Shown here piece by piece: positions 1-9,600 of a stretch of 48,699 nucleotides of DNA. Source of the DNA: Paraburkholderia polaris (GTDB lineage Bacteria; Pseudomonadota; Gammaproteobacteria; Burkholderiales; Burkholderiaceae); NCBI RefSeq assembly GCF_012927345.1, contig NZ_JABBGJ010000061.1:1-48699 (forward strand), read 5' to 3'. The notes below the pieces were generated by a model that was given only the letters and a program-made list of their open reading frames with translations, did not search any database and had not been told where the DNA came from. Position 1 is the stretch's first letter. Each line of letters starts with the position of its first letter. The translations under genes were made by a program, and so were the position numbers.

Positions 1-1
1 T

Positions 2-226
2 AGCCTTCTGATCACGGCCAACCAGCCGTTCTCGGGCTGGAACGACGTGTTCCCCGATCCCGGCATGACCGTCGCTGCAATTGACCGGCTCGTCCATCAT
101 TCGACGATCTTCGAGATGAATGTCGAAAGCTACCGTCGTCGCACCGCCAGCGACAAACAGAACAGCCGGCGCCGACAATCATCCAGCGACAATCACAAGG
201 AAGGAGCGACAAACATGGCCGAATAA
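2..226 (+). mobile_element. istB: IstB-like transposition helper of an IS21-family element, C-terminal fragment
   Basis: The window opens inside a reading frame whose first 50 or so residues match the end of IstB, the AAA+ ATPase that assists IS21 transposases: SLLITANQPFSGWNDVFPD, then VAAIDRLVHHSTIFEMNVES and YRRRTA. The frame closes with TAA at 224-226. The last 20 or so residues, rich in Arg, Ser and Asn, run past the usual family end and are encoded by DNA containing the element's terminal repeats. The start, the Walker motifs and the partner transposase IstA lie outside the window, so whether the element is intact cannot be judged. It sits immediately upstream of the toxin-like gene in the same orientation. 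Confidence 0.9.
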
Positions 227-281
227 CCACCGACAATCAACCCGGTCGACCGGCCAAAATGATTGTCGGTAAACCGGCCAT
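171..281 (+). repeat. Terminal repeats at the end of the IS21-family element
   Basis: The octamer CGACAATC occurs at 173-180, 187-194 and 231-238, and its inverse GATTGTCG at 261-268. IS21-family ends usually carry several short terminal repeats of this kind. The exact end of the element is not certain; a CA dinucleotide near 279-280 would fit the TG...CA family rule. No target duplication can be checked because the left end is missing. Confidence 0.55.
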
Positions 282-364
282 CCTGCTTGACGTTATCCAC
301 TTCTTGTCCAAAGGTCGCCCGAGCGGCGCGTGCCGGCAACGGTGCGGAGCCGCCGGGCCTCGAG

Positions 365-3300
365 ATGGTCATGGCTGATGTCATTGACAGGCTAGGCGAG
401 GACGATGTATCCGCAACGGCTGCTACGGTGTGTTCAATATTGTCAGGTCGTGCAGAAACGACGGACCCGATAACGCCGCCTTGGCAGTCACTTCCAGAGG
501 AACAAACCAATGCCGCGCGTCAATCGGCGCAGTTGGAGGCGGACGCGGTGCAGAGCGCTGTCCCGGAGACCTGCGCACGATCGCCCGGGACAAAGAGCGG
601 CGGATACGTTTCAGTCCCGATGGGCGCGGCTGCCACCGTCGTCGGGCACGCGGCGTTCAGTACGCCCAGCAGGGAGGCCGTAGCTTCCGGTGACGCTTCG
701 GGTGCGCCTAGGGCCGATCCCGCAGCCAGCGCTCAACACTCGGCCGGATCCGCGAAGATAGAAACGAACCCCGTCGTTACCATCGCCGTTGGGACCGCAG
801 TTGTTGCGTGCACTACAGGGCTATCGCGAACGGATATGGTCCTCGCGTCCATGGCCCTGACCTCCGTTGTCGTATTGACCGCCGGCTTTGCCACATTAGG
901 GGTTCACCTTGCGGGAAAGAAAGAAAACTCCGGGATGGAAGCGTTGCGGGCTGATGCCGAACCACCAGGCCAGGAATGCCCAAGCGTGGATTCCAACAGG
1001 TACGCCGTGCATTCAAATTGGATTGGTTTGAAGGGGCAGGACCTTGGATGTGTTCTGTCTTTCCTCGAAACTCAATTCGACTATAGTCTTTTTGAAGACG
1101 CCCTTGATTCAATTTCCGATATAAAAAATGAAGATCGGCCTTCTGAGGAGAATGAAGAAATCTATAGGACGGCCGTGCGTCAGGCCTTTCTTGACTATTC
1201 TGATGACTCTCATCCTCCCGTATGCTACCTCTCCTCAGAACATCGATATAGCCAACAGCTTTATTCGATTTTAAAAGAGATCAGCAATAGCGGTGTCAAG
1301 GAATGTGCGCCTGAAAAATTGCGGCGTCTAAAGTTAATCCTTATCAAAATAAAAGCCTACGAGACCTTCGCCGCGCGCGCACAACAAGGTTTTCGTCCGG
1401 AGGGTAAGCATAGAGTGGTTGTCAAGTTGGAATCGGTTTTTGATTTGCCGATCAATATCAACGAACTTCCATTACACGCTAAAACTCTGAATGATTATAT
1501 CGTAAATCAACTCGGCAACAAGTCAAAAACAGACCCCACTGGCCCGCTGGCTGAGGGAGTGGGTATTGCCCTCCAATTGTGGGCCGACAACGCCCTCACG
1601 GCTCCAAATGGAAAGGCCGGCATCTCCGAGAAAATGATATCTGCAATCCGGCATACGATCCAGAAGAAAATCCTCGAACTACGGGAAGACATGTATAACC
1701 TTCGGGGTCCACGTGAACGTATCGAATTGGAAATAAAGGCCAAGTCACTTCTCGCACACAGGTATGCATCACGTTATGTCGAAAAGCGCATATCCCTATC
1801 CCGCAACTATCTCAATGTTCTGAGAAAAATCAAATCAAAACTCCCTGCTTCAGCAATTACCCCGGAAGATGCCACCGTTTTTGAAGCCAGAGCGTTGGCT
1901 GTTAAAGCGACGCTGCAGATGCTCGGAAAAAATCAAAACCTACCTGACAACATTCATAACTTATCGATTACAGGTTGCCTCGATAATTTCGCCTTGCTCG
2001 TCGGCTCAAGTCCCGAAGTAACGACGTTCGCTTCATTCGCAGAAGCTATATTCTATAAATCACTGACAGGATCGAGCATTGGTGATTTATATTGGTATAA
2101 CCTGGATCCTACCAAATTACTTATCGAGTTCAATAATAGACTTGACGAGCTGCCATTCACAAAGCGGCGCAGCGGGACAGTGGCCGAAGCAGAGCAGTTC
2201 ATAAAGAATATCAAGCCAAACATCGAAACGAGTAACGACGCGGAATATTATAACCAGTTCGTAACATTTCGATCTGAATATCTTTCACCGTTGTCAGAAG
2301 CGCTCAGCCTCCACGCACTCTTCGATTATGGCTTGCATCCCTATCTGATTCTCACCGAAAAGCCGATACGGACAATCAGAACAAATGTATTTGTAAAACC
2401 AGTAGCAGAATTACCTTTATTGCCTCAAGAAGAATTTAACTTAATGATTGTTTTCCGGAAAATGATCAATAGTGCGTCCAATTTTTACCAAATGATCCGC
2501 AATATATATGGCGCAGGATATTCGATAGCTGGCGAATTGATTTTTTGCGAAATGGCATCAGGAAATTGGACCGTCATTTCCACACTTAACGGACGATTTA
2601 TTATCAAAACCGTAACTGCAGCCGAAATGACTGCAAATAGAATACTCTTGGCCATATCGCAAAAAAAACCCTACCTTCGGCCTTCAGAAGGCATTTCCGC
2701 ATTCTTCCCAACTGAGCATTTACTGTGGAGGAAAAATCAGTTGTTCACAGAAGTGATACATCCGGTCCTCCAAAACACGACGAGTCTCGATGCGACAACG
2801 TTCAGTGAAGCTTATCTCGTTTTAGATCGACTAGACGGACCTGATTTTTCGGGAAAGCGACTCATCGAAATCACGGATGCTGCCGGCAAGACCATGCTTG
2901 AGAGAATAATCGACCAGCGAGAGGACGTGGAATATCACTTGCATTGGTGGCAATACATTACCTTGTTTATCCCGGGATTCGACATGGTTTATCACGCCGC
3001 TAATGATCCTGACTACCATCCCTCGAACAAAGAAATCCTGGAAGAAGTAACACTTGATCTTCTCACCATGGTATCGATAGTGATTCCGGAAGCGGAACTT
3101 TCTTTGCAAAGCGCAAAAGCTTTACGCATATCAACGTTCGAAAATCTCATCAAAGGGCACAGAGGAAAGGCGTTATTAATGGCGATTGTTGCAGATACGG
3201 CGAAGGATTTTTCGCTTTTACCACTCCGCCTTTTTGCGACTACCAGTTACGAGTTATTTGCGTTCTGGGAGCCCTTACCGCTCAAAACTATCGCAACCTC

Positions 3301-5254
3301 TCTTTTCAGACGCGTCAGAACATTAAAGTTTAGATCCGGGTTTAAATTAATATCCCCAAAGGTAATTTCAAAGAGAAAAATTAACACGCTAACCCCGGAA
3401 ACTGCCGGTGGCAAAAAACCTGCTGGAAACACCTCCAACAAAGCCAAGGGGGTCGTGCTAGCTCGAAATGACGATGACATCCGATATTATGAATACTCGT
3501 ATTCTTTTAAAGAAAAGGAAGCTTTGCTAGGTGCCCCGATCGGTGGCATCAAGGCTAGTCACCTTGCTGGCCTGACCCAGGTCCAGATTGAGCCGCTCTG
3601 CAAGTTTGTAACCAGCTCGCGCAAACGCGCGTTGGATTCTCTAGACAACGCTCTCAAAGCCCTCAGCCAGAAGAAAGAGTCACAAAAGATCAATGAGGCG
3701 CTGGACATCTTTCTGGGCAGACACACTGACGCCGTGAAAGAAAACATCCGAAATGAGTTGGAAAAAATCAGGTCGTTTTTAAATCAACTCACCGTCGGCG
3801 ACGATATTTCTTATCAGGCCGGCTATCTCGCGAATCAACCGAAAATACTTATGGTCACGAGAGCTGCTGCCGCACTGCGTGACTGGAAAAATGAATTTCC
3901 ACCCATTACTATATACGTTGACGCAGTGATCGATGCATCGCTCAGAAAGAGTTTTACCCAAAGCGAGTTCAAGGATTACCTGGCAACCGTTTTGATTCAT
4001 GAAGCTTATCACGCGGTGAAACGCGACACGCCCGACTTTAAATACGCGAAAATCTTCGGCGATTCCCTGGACATTGCCGATATCGTTGCGTTACCGGAGC
4101 CACAGTTTCGGGGGGAAAACGTTCAGGAAATCATGCGGGAATTTGGACTGTCGCCATCGGAACTGAATGACTCCCTCGAGAGAGCCAATAAAGCAGCATT
4201 ACAAAATCCGGATAATTTGGCCTATTTGACAGTGCTTCTCGATTATGTCCGGACCCATCATTCCGGTCACAATAAATTCATCACCGACTATAGTCGATGG
4301 AAAATCGATCGGAACTCACCGCTTGAATGGCAATTTAAGGGCCATCAGAAAAAAAGTGGACCGATCCAGCTAGCGCATACGGACATTGGCGCTCTGGTTC
4401 GGGGTGACGTCGAGCCTCTTGCCAGGAACGGATTGTTGAATAGAAAATCATCCAGTGAGATTGGGCTTGGCTTTGACGCTGCAAGATTTGACTCCCATTC
4501 GATCGGGATCGAAAAGTTTTCTCTCGCCGACGGCAAGTTCGCTGATGTCGTGGATACGTGGAAGGGCGGTGACACTACGTCTCTGGGGAAAGATGAAGTT
4601 TGGGCAGGAACCTGGGGGAAAGATAACTTGCTTAACGACGATATATCCATTATCGAGTTAGCGGGTGGAAAATCGGGAACCGCTGCAATTCGGATAAAAT
4701 TGGACGACCTAAGAGAAGGATATCCAGTGATCGTATCCGCGGGCGAATTGAGTGGATCGACCGTTGCTTTCGGGGTGGACGAGCAATATTTTTATGCTTT
4801 CCACGCTGGACAGAAAAGTGGTGATCAGGAGTGGCATACCGATCAGCAAGGCGCCGCAAGCATCTATCGTGCATATCTCTCCTTAAACGGAGAGGAAATA
4901 CCAAGTCTGAGAATCTCCGAAGACATGGTGCTTGTCAACGAACGCAACGAATTAGCAGGGAACAGCGGAATAGTCGATATCCTGGAAAAATACGAGAGTG
5001 GGTTCTTTGCTTTTTCCGGAAAATCGGCGGCTAGTCCTCCGGCAGAAACGGACACAGAAAAGCCTATCCGATGGCTTGACTACGCACCGACGACGACAGA
5101 TTCGGCGGCAGAAAAAGGGTGTGCGTATGCGTTGCTGGTCCGACGCGACGGCAATCTGAAAATAACAGCTCATGCTGCGAGCGCTGCGTCGACGCAACCT
5201 CGCGGTGGGGCTAGACCGAAAACACCTGGCAAGCAGTTCGTTCTCAAAGGTTGA
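365..5254 (+). CDS. Large multidomain toxin-like protein with HExxH site and CNF-like C-terminal domain (LSGS in place of LSGC)
   Basis: A 1,629-residue protein counted from ATG 365. The frame is open back to TTG 263, but that codon lies in the IS end; ATG 371 is an alternative, and none has a convincing ribosome site. Residues about 135-183 hold two hydrophobic stretches. Residues about 860-960 combine a Trp/Phe-rich helix (FIPGFDMVYHA) and an amphipathic segment, like the translocation region of CNF- and dermonecrotic-type toxins. At 1212-1216 is HEAYH, followed by DTPDFKYA, which recalls aspzincin (M35-like) zinc peptidases. Residues about 1366-1542 resemble the CNF1/DNT/BLF1 deamidase: ELSGST, then His1480 exactly 15 residues after Ser1465, the Cys-His spacing known from CNF1 (866/881) and DNT (1292/1307). 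The nucleophile position is Ser (TCG), not Cys. From about position 1000 the gene is AT-rich, unlike its neighbours, suggesting transfer. Real gene: high confidence. Toxin family: moderate. Catalytic activity: unknown. Confidence 0.8.
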   Translation: MVMADVIDRLGEDDVSATAATVCSILSGRAETTDPITPPWQSLPEEQTNAARQSAQLEADAVQSAVPETCARSPGTKSGGYVSVPMGAAATVVGHAAFSTPSREAVASGDASGAPRADPAASAQHSAGSAKIETNPVVTIAVGTAVVACTTGLSRTDMVLASMALTSVVVLTAGFATLGVHLAGKKENSGMEALRADAEPPGQECPSVDSNRYAVHSNWIGLKGQDLGCVLSFLETQFDYSLFEDALDSISDIKNEDRPSEENEEIYRTAVRQAFLDYSDDSHPPVCYLSSEHRYSQQLYSILKEISNSGVKECAPEKLRRLKLILIKIKAYETFAARAQQGFRPEGKHRVVVKLESVFDLPININELPLHAKTLNDYIVNQLGNKSKTDPTGPLAEGVGIALQLWADNALTAPNGKAGISEKMISAIRHTIQKKILELREDMYNLRGPRERIELEIKAKSLLAHRYASRYVEKRISLSRNYLNVLRKIKSKLPASAITPEDATVFEARALAVKATLQMLGKNQNLPDNIHNLSITGCLDNFALLVGSSPEVTTFASFAEAIFYKSLTGSSIGDLYWYNLDPTKLLIEFNNRLDELPFTKRRSGTVAEAEQFIKNIKPNIETSNDAEYYNQFVTFRSEYLSPLSEALSLHALFDYGLHPYLILTEKPIRTIRTNVFVKPVAELPLLPQEEFNLMIVFRKMINSASNFYQMIRNIYGAGYSIAGELIFCEMASGNWTVISTLNGRFIIKTVTAAEMTANRILLAISQKKPYLRPSEGISAFFPTEHLLWRKNQLFTEVIHPVLQNTTSLDATTFSEAYLVLDRLDGPDFSGKRLIEITDAAGKTMLERIIDQREDVEYHLHWWQYITLFIPGFDMVYHAANDPDYHPSNKEILEEVTLDLLTMVSIVIPEAELSLQSAKALRISTFENLIKGHRGKALLMAIVADTAKDFSLLPLRLFATTSYELFAFWEPLPLKTIATSLFRRVRTLKFRSGFKLISPKVISKRKINTLTPETAGGKKPAGNTSNKAKGVVLARNDDDIRYYEYSYSFKEKEALLGAPIGGIKASHLAGLTQVQIEPLCKFVTSSRKRALDSLDNALKALSQKKESQKINEALDIFLGRHTDAVKENIRNELEKIRSFLNQLTVGDDISYQAGYLANQPKILMVTRAAAALRDWKNEFPPITIYVDAVIDASLRKSFTQSEFKDYLATVLIHEAYHAVKRDTPDFKYAKIFGDSLDIADIVALPEPQFRGENVQEIMREFGLSPSELNDSLERANKAALQNPDNLAYLTVLLDYVRTHHSGHNKFITDYSRWKIDRNSPLEWQFKGHQKKSGPIQLAHTDIGALVRGDVEPLARNGLLNRKSSSEIGLGFDAARFDSHSIGIEKFSLADGKFADVVDTWKGGDTTSLGKDEVWAGTWGKDNLLNDDISIIELAGGKSGTAAIRIKLDDLREGYPVIVSAGELSGSTVAFGVDEQYFYAFHAGQKSGDQEWHTDQQGAASIYRAYLSLNGEEIPSLRISEDMVLVNERNELAGNSGIVDILEKYESGFFAFSGKSAASPPAETDTEKPIRWLDYAPTTTDSAAEKGCAYALLVRRDGNLKITAHAASAASTQPRGGARPKTPGKQFVLKG

Positions 5255-5354
5255 CGCCAGGTTCGTGACCGCCGGCTGCATGAATCACGATGCTTGTAAG
5301 CGCTCCGGCAGACAACACCGCATCGCCGAACAAAAAATCAGCGTTTCCGGTGGT

Positions 5355-5381
5355 GTAAAAAAACCCCGCCGAAGCGGGGTT
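5355..5381 (-). terminator. Intrinsic terminator of the binding-protein gene 5417-6565
   Basis: An 8-bp stem (AACCCCGC at 5362-5369, GCGGGGTT at 5374-5381) encloses a TTCG tetraloop when read on the minus strand. It is followed there by a run of seven T. It lies 36 bases past the stop codon of the minus-strand gene. The plus-strand toxin gene has no comparable terminator of its own, though this stem could also slow its transcripts. Confidence 0.85.
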
Positions 5382-5416
5382 CCCGTGACGCTCAAGCAAG
5401 CAGCAAAAAAAACCGC

Positions 5417-6565
5417 TTACCTCCCGCCCACGCTTTGCAGCGTCGTCCACTTGCCGTCGACAACCTTGTACAGCGTGATGCCGCCGTTCTTCAGATCGCC
5501 CTTGCCGTCGTACGCGAGGTTCGCTGCCGTCACTGCCGGCATCGAGGTCTTCGCGAGCAGCGGCAGGTACTTGGCCGGATCGGTCGAGTTAGCCTTCTTC
5601 ATGGCGTCGAACATGGCCATTGCGCCGTCGTAAGCGTACGGCGAGTACGTTTGCACGTCTTCGTTGAAGCGCTTCTTGTACTTAGCGACGTAGTCCTTGC
5701 CGCCCGGCATTTCTTCCAGCGGCAGGCCGGCGAGCGATGCCACCGTGCCGTTTGCCGCTTCACCCGCGAGCTGGATGAACGTCGGCGTGTGAACCATTTC
5801 GCCGCCCATCAACGGAGCCTTGATGCCCAGTTGCTTCATCTGCTTGACCATCGGTGCTGCTTGCGAATCCGCGCCGCCGTAGTACACCATGTCCGGGTTG
5901 GTCGACTTCAGTTTGGTCAGAATCGACTTGAAGTCGACAGCCTTGTCGTTCGTGTATTCACGATCGACGATCTGGCCGCCTGCGGCCTTCGCGGCCTTTT
6001 CGAACTGATCAGCCAGACCTTGGCCGTACGCCGTGCGGTCGTCGACGATCACGATCTTCTTCATGCCCAAGGTCTTCACCGCGAACGTGCCGGCGACCGA
6101 ACCTTGCTGCGTGTCGGACGTCATCATGCGGAACGTGGTCTTGAAGCCTTGTTGCGTGTACTCAGGTGCCGTCGCCATCGCGATTTCGGGGATGCCCGCG
6201 TTCGCGTAAATGCGCGAAGCCGGAATCGTGGTGCCCGAGTTGAAGTGGCCGAGCATGCCCTTGATGCCGTCATCCACCAGCTTTTGTGCAACGGTGGTGC
6301 CGGTGCGCGGGTCAGCCTGGTCGTCGGCCGAATCCAGCACGAAGCGAATCGGCTTGCCGCCGATCACCGGCTTGGTTGCGTTCATGTCTTCCACAGCCAG
6401 CGTGATGCCGTTCTGGAAGTCCTTACCGTAGTGCGCCTGTGCGCCCGTCATCGGACCGGCAAAGCCGATCTTCACGTCTTCCGTCGATTGAGCGTTGGCC
6501 GTCCCCGCCAGCGACATGGCCGCAACCAGCGCTGCGCCTGCCAGCTTTGTCATCTTGTGTTGCAT
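5417..6565 (-). CDS. Periplasmic substrate-binding protein of a branched-chain amino acid-type ABC transporter
   Basis: A 382-residue exported binding protein (type I periplasmic fold, LivJ/LivK family). The start MQHKMTKLAG is chosen because GGAG precedes it at good spacing and it begins a clean signal peptide ending at AGTANA; the mature part starts with the family pattern VKIGFAGPMTGAQAHYGKD. Inner motifs such as GHFNSGTTIPASRIYANAG and the FRMMTSDTQQG region are typical. It lies 89 bases downstream of putA on the same strand and has its own terminator, so it may be read with putA or alone. No permease or ATPase gene is adjacent, so it probably serves a transporter encoded elsewhere. The ligand cannot be told from sequence; a Leu/Ile/Val-type or other amino acid ligand is the family expectation. 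Confidence 0.9.
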   Translation of the reverse strand: MQHKMTKLAGAALVAAMSLAGTANAQSTEDVKIGFAGPMTGAQAHYGKDFQNGITLAVEDMNATKPVIGGKPIRFVLDSADDQADPRTGTTVAQKLVDDGIKGMLGHFNSGTTIPASRIYANAGIPEIAMATAPEYTQQGFKTTFRMMTSDTQQGSVAGTFAVKTLGMKKIVIVDDRTAYGQGLADQFEKAAKAAGGQIVDREYTNDKAVDFKSILTKLKSTNPDMVYYGGADSQAAPMVKQMKQLGIKAPLMGGEMVHTPTFIQLAGEAANGTVASLAGLPLEEMPGGKDYVAKYKKRFNEDVQTYSPYAYDGAMAMFDAMKKANSTDPAKYLPLLAKTSMPAVTAANLAYDGKGDLKNGGITLYKVVDGKWTTLQSVGGR

Positions 6566-6654
6566 AGCTTCTCCTTGGTACCAGGTGTGGATGGAGCGGT
6601 TTTTCGGGGTCGCCGTACCGCTTCCGTTTTTTTGAAGTAATCGATGAGGTTCGC

Positions 6655-9600
6655 TCAACCGATCGTCATCAAATTCGCATTGCCGCCTGCTGCTGCCGTA
6701 TTCACACTGACCGAGCGTTCCGTCAACAGACGCTCGAGCGCGTAGTCCTCATCGCCGCTTTCCAGCGCGCGAGCCGCGACGCCCTGCACCGAGACGATCG
6801 GACCGGGGCGTTTCGCAACTTCCTTCACCAGCGCCAGCAGTTCGTCGCTATCGCCTTCGAACAGCACCGCGTCGAACGGCGTATCGGCGCTCTTCTTCAC
6901 GCTTGCGTAAGACTTCAACGCGGCGGGCAGCTGCGACACCAATTGTTCACCAGCCGCGCCCTCGAACAACGCCCGATTTCCCGTAGCCAGCGCCGCGGCG
7001 AACTGCACGCGCGCACCGCTCGCCGTCGACGCGATACACAGCACCGTGCCGCGCGCGCCCAGCGTGTACGTGTTGCGCTCGCCGGTGGGCCCCGACAATA
7101 CCGCAGTTGCGCCCGCCGGCACATGCGACAGATAACCGTCGCAACGTGCGGCCAGCACCGGCTGCTGTTCGCTGATCAGCCAGTCGCGCAGCGCCGTCAA
7201 GGCAGCGGACGGATTATCGCCGTTCACGCCCGCTTGTGGCACATCGACGATCAATGCATCGGCCAGCGACTTCGGCAAACCCGCCGGACGCGTGGCCAGC
7301 AGGCGTTGCAGATACAGCGCGCCACCTGCTTTCGGACCCGTGCCCGACAAACCTTCACCGCCGAACGGCTGAACCCCCACCACCGCGCCGATCACGTTGC
7401 GGTTCACGTAGATGTTGCCGACGTGCGCACGGCTGATCACGTGGGCGATGGTTTCGTCGATCCGCGTGTGAATGCCGAGCGTCAGGCCGTAGCCGGTCGT
7501 GCGGATCTGCTCGAGCAGCTTGTCCAGCTGGCTGCGGCGGTAACGCACCACATGCAACACCGGGCCGAACACTTCACGCTTCAATTCGTCGATGCTGTCG
7601 AGTTCGATCAGCGTCGGCGGAACAAACGTGCCTTGTGCGCCGCCTTCCGGCATCGGCAGTTGCTCGACCTTGCGGCCTTTCTCGCGCATCGCCGCGACGT
7701 GCGCGTCGATGCCGCGTTTCGCGTCGAGATCGATCACCGGGCCGACGTCGATCGACAGGCGGTCCGGATTGCCCACTGACAGTTCGCGCATCGCGCCCGT
7801 CAGCATTTCCAGCGTGCGGTCCGCAACATCCTCTTGCAGACAAAGAACGCGCAACGCGGAACACCGTTGACCGGCCGAATCAAACGACGATTGCAGCACG
7901 TCCGCGACCACCTGTTCAGCGAGCGCCGACGAATCGACAATCATCGCGTTCTGGCCGCCGGTTTCGGCGATCAGCGGGATCGGCTTGCCTTCCGGATCGA
8001 GCCGGTTCGAGAGCGTCTTGTTGATCAGACGCGCGACTTCGGTCGAACCGGTGAACATCACCGCACGGGTGCGCGGATCGGCCACCAGCGCGGCGCCGAC
8101 CGTTTCGCCGTCGCCCGGAAGCAGTTGCACCGCGCCCGCCGGCACGCCGGCTTCGCGCAGGATACGCACGGCTTGCGCGGCGATCAGCGGCGTTTGTTCA
8201 GCCGGCTTCGCGAGCACGGTGTTACCTGCCGCCAAAGCCGCGGCCACCTGGCCCATGAAGATCGCCAGCGGGAAGTTCCACGGGCTGATACAGACCACCG
8301 GACCGAGCGGGCGGTGCGTGTCGTTGGAGAACTCGTTGCGGATCTGCGTCGAGTAGTAGCGCAGGAAATCGATCGCTTCACGGATTTCCGCGACCGCGTT
8401 CGCCAGCGACTTGCCGGCTTCACGCACCACCAGACCCATCAACGTATGCATCTGTGCTTCGAGCAGATCGGCGGCACGTGCGAGGCAATCGGCGCGGGCA
8501 TCGACCGGCGTCGCTTGCCAGATGGGTGCGGCGGCGACCGCGTGCGCCAATGCTGCGCTCACGTGTTCCGACGTCGCTTCGACGACTGTACCGACGAGGT
8601 CGCGATGATCGGCCGGGTTGCGCACGTCACGTGCGACGCCCACGGCGATCTCGTTGTCTTCGAGCATCGGCGCGGCGCGCCACGGGTGATGCGCGCTCGC
8701 CAGCAATGCTGACGACAGCGACGCCAGACGATGTTCGTTCGACAGATCGAGGCCCATCGAATTGAGACGCTCGGCGCCAAACAGATTGCGCGGCAGCGGA
8801 ATCTTCGCGTGCGGCGCGCCGAGCGGGACGACCTTCGAGGCTTCGTCGACCGGATCGGCGATCAGGTCCTTGATCGCGACGTTTTCGTCGGCGATGCGGT
8901 TCACGAACGACGTGTTCGCGCCGTTTTCCAGCAGACGGCGCACGAGGTACGCGAGCAGCGTTTCATGCGTGCCGACCGGCGCGTACACGCGGCACGGACG
9001 GTTCAGCTTGTCGCGGCCGGTGACTTCCTCATACAGCGGTTCACCCATGCCGTGCAGGCACTGGAACTCGTACTGGCCGGGGTAGTAGTTATTGCCCGCG
9101 AGGTGATAGATCGCCGACAGCGTGTGCGCGTTGTGCGTGGCGAACTGCGGATAAACCGCATCCGGCGCGCCGAGCAACTTCTTCGCGCAGGCAACGTACG
9201 AGACATCCGTGTAGATCTTGCGCGTGTAGACCGGATAGCCTTCGAGGCCGTCCACTTGTGCACGCTTGATTTCGGTATCCCAGTACGCGCCCTTCACGAG
9301 ACGGACCATGATGCGGTGACGGCTGCGGCGCGCCAGATCGATCAGGTAGTCGATCACGAACGGGCAGCGCTTCTGATACGCCTGCACCACGAAACCGATG
9401 CCGTTCCAGCCGGCCAGTTCCGGGTCGAAGCACAGCGCTTCGAGCAGATCGAGCGAGATTTCGAGGCGGTCGGCTTCTTCAGCGTCGATGTTCAGGCCGA
9501 TGTCGTAGCGGCGCGCGAGGATCGCCAAAGAACGCACGCGCGGCAGCAGTTCGCTCATCGTGCGTTCCTGCTGCGAACGCGAATAGCGTGCGTGCAGTGC

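Noticed and set aside
5435..6640. Long plus-strand frame antisense to the binding-protein gene
   Set aside because: Product is Arg/His/Val-rich as expected for the reverse of a GC-rich gene; the minus-strand protein has a full family match.
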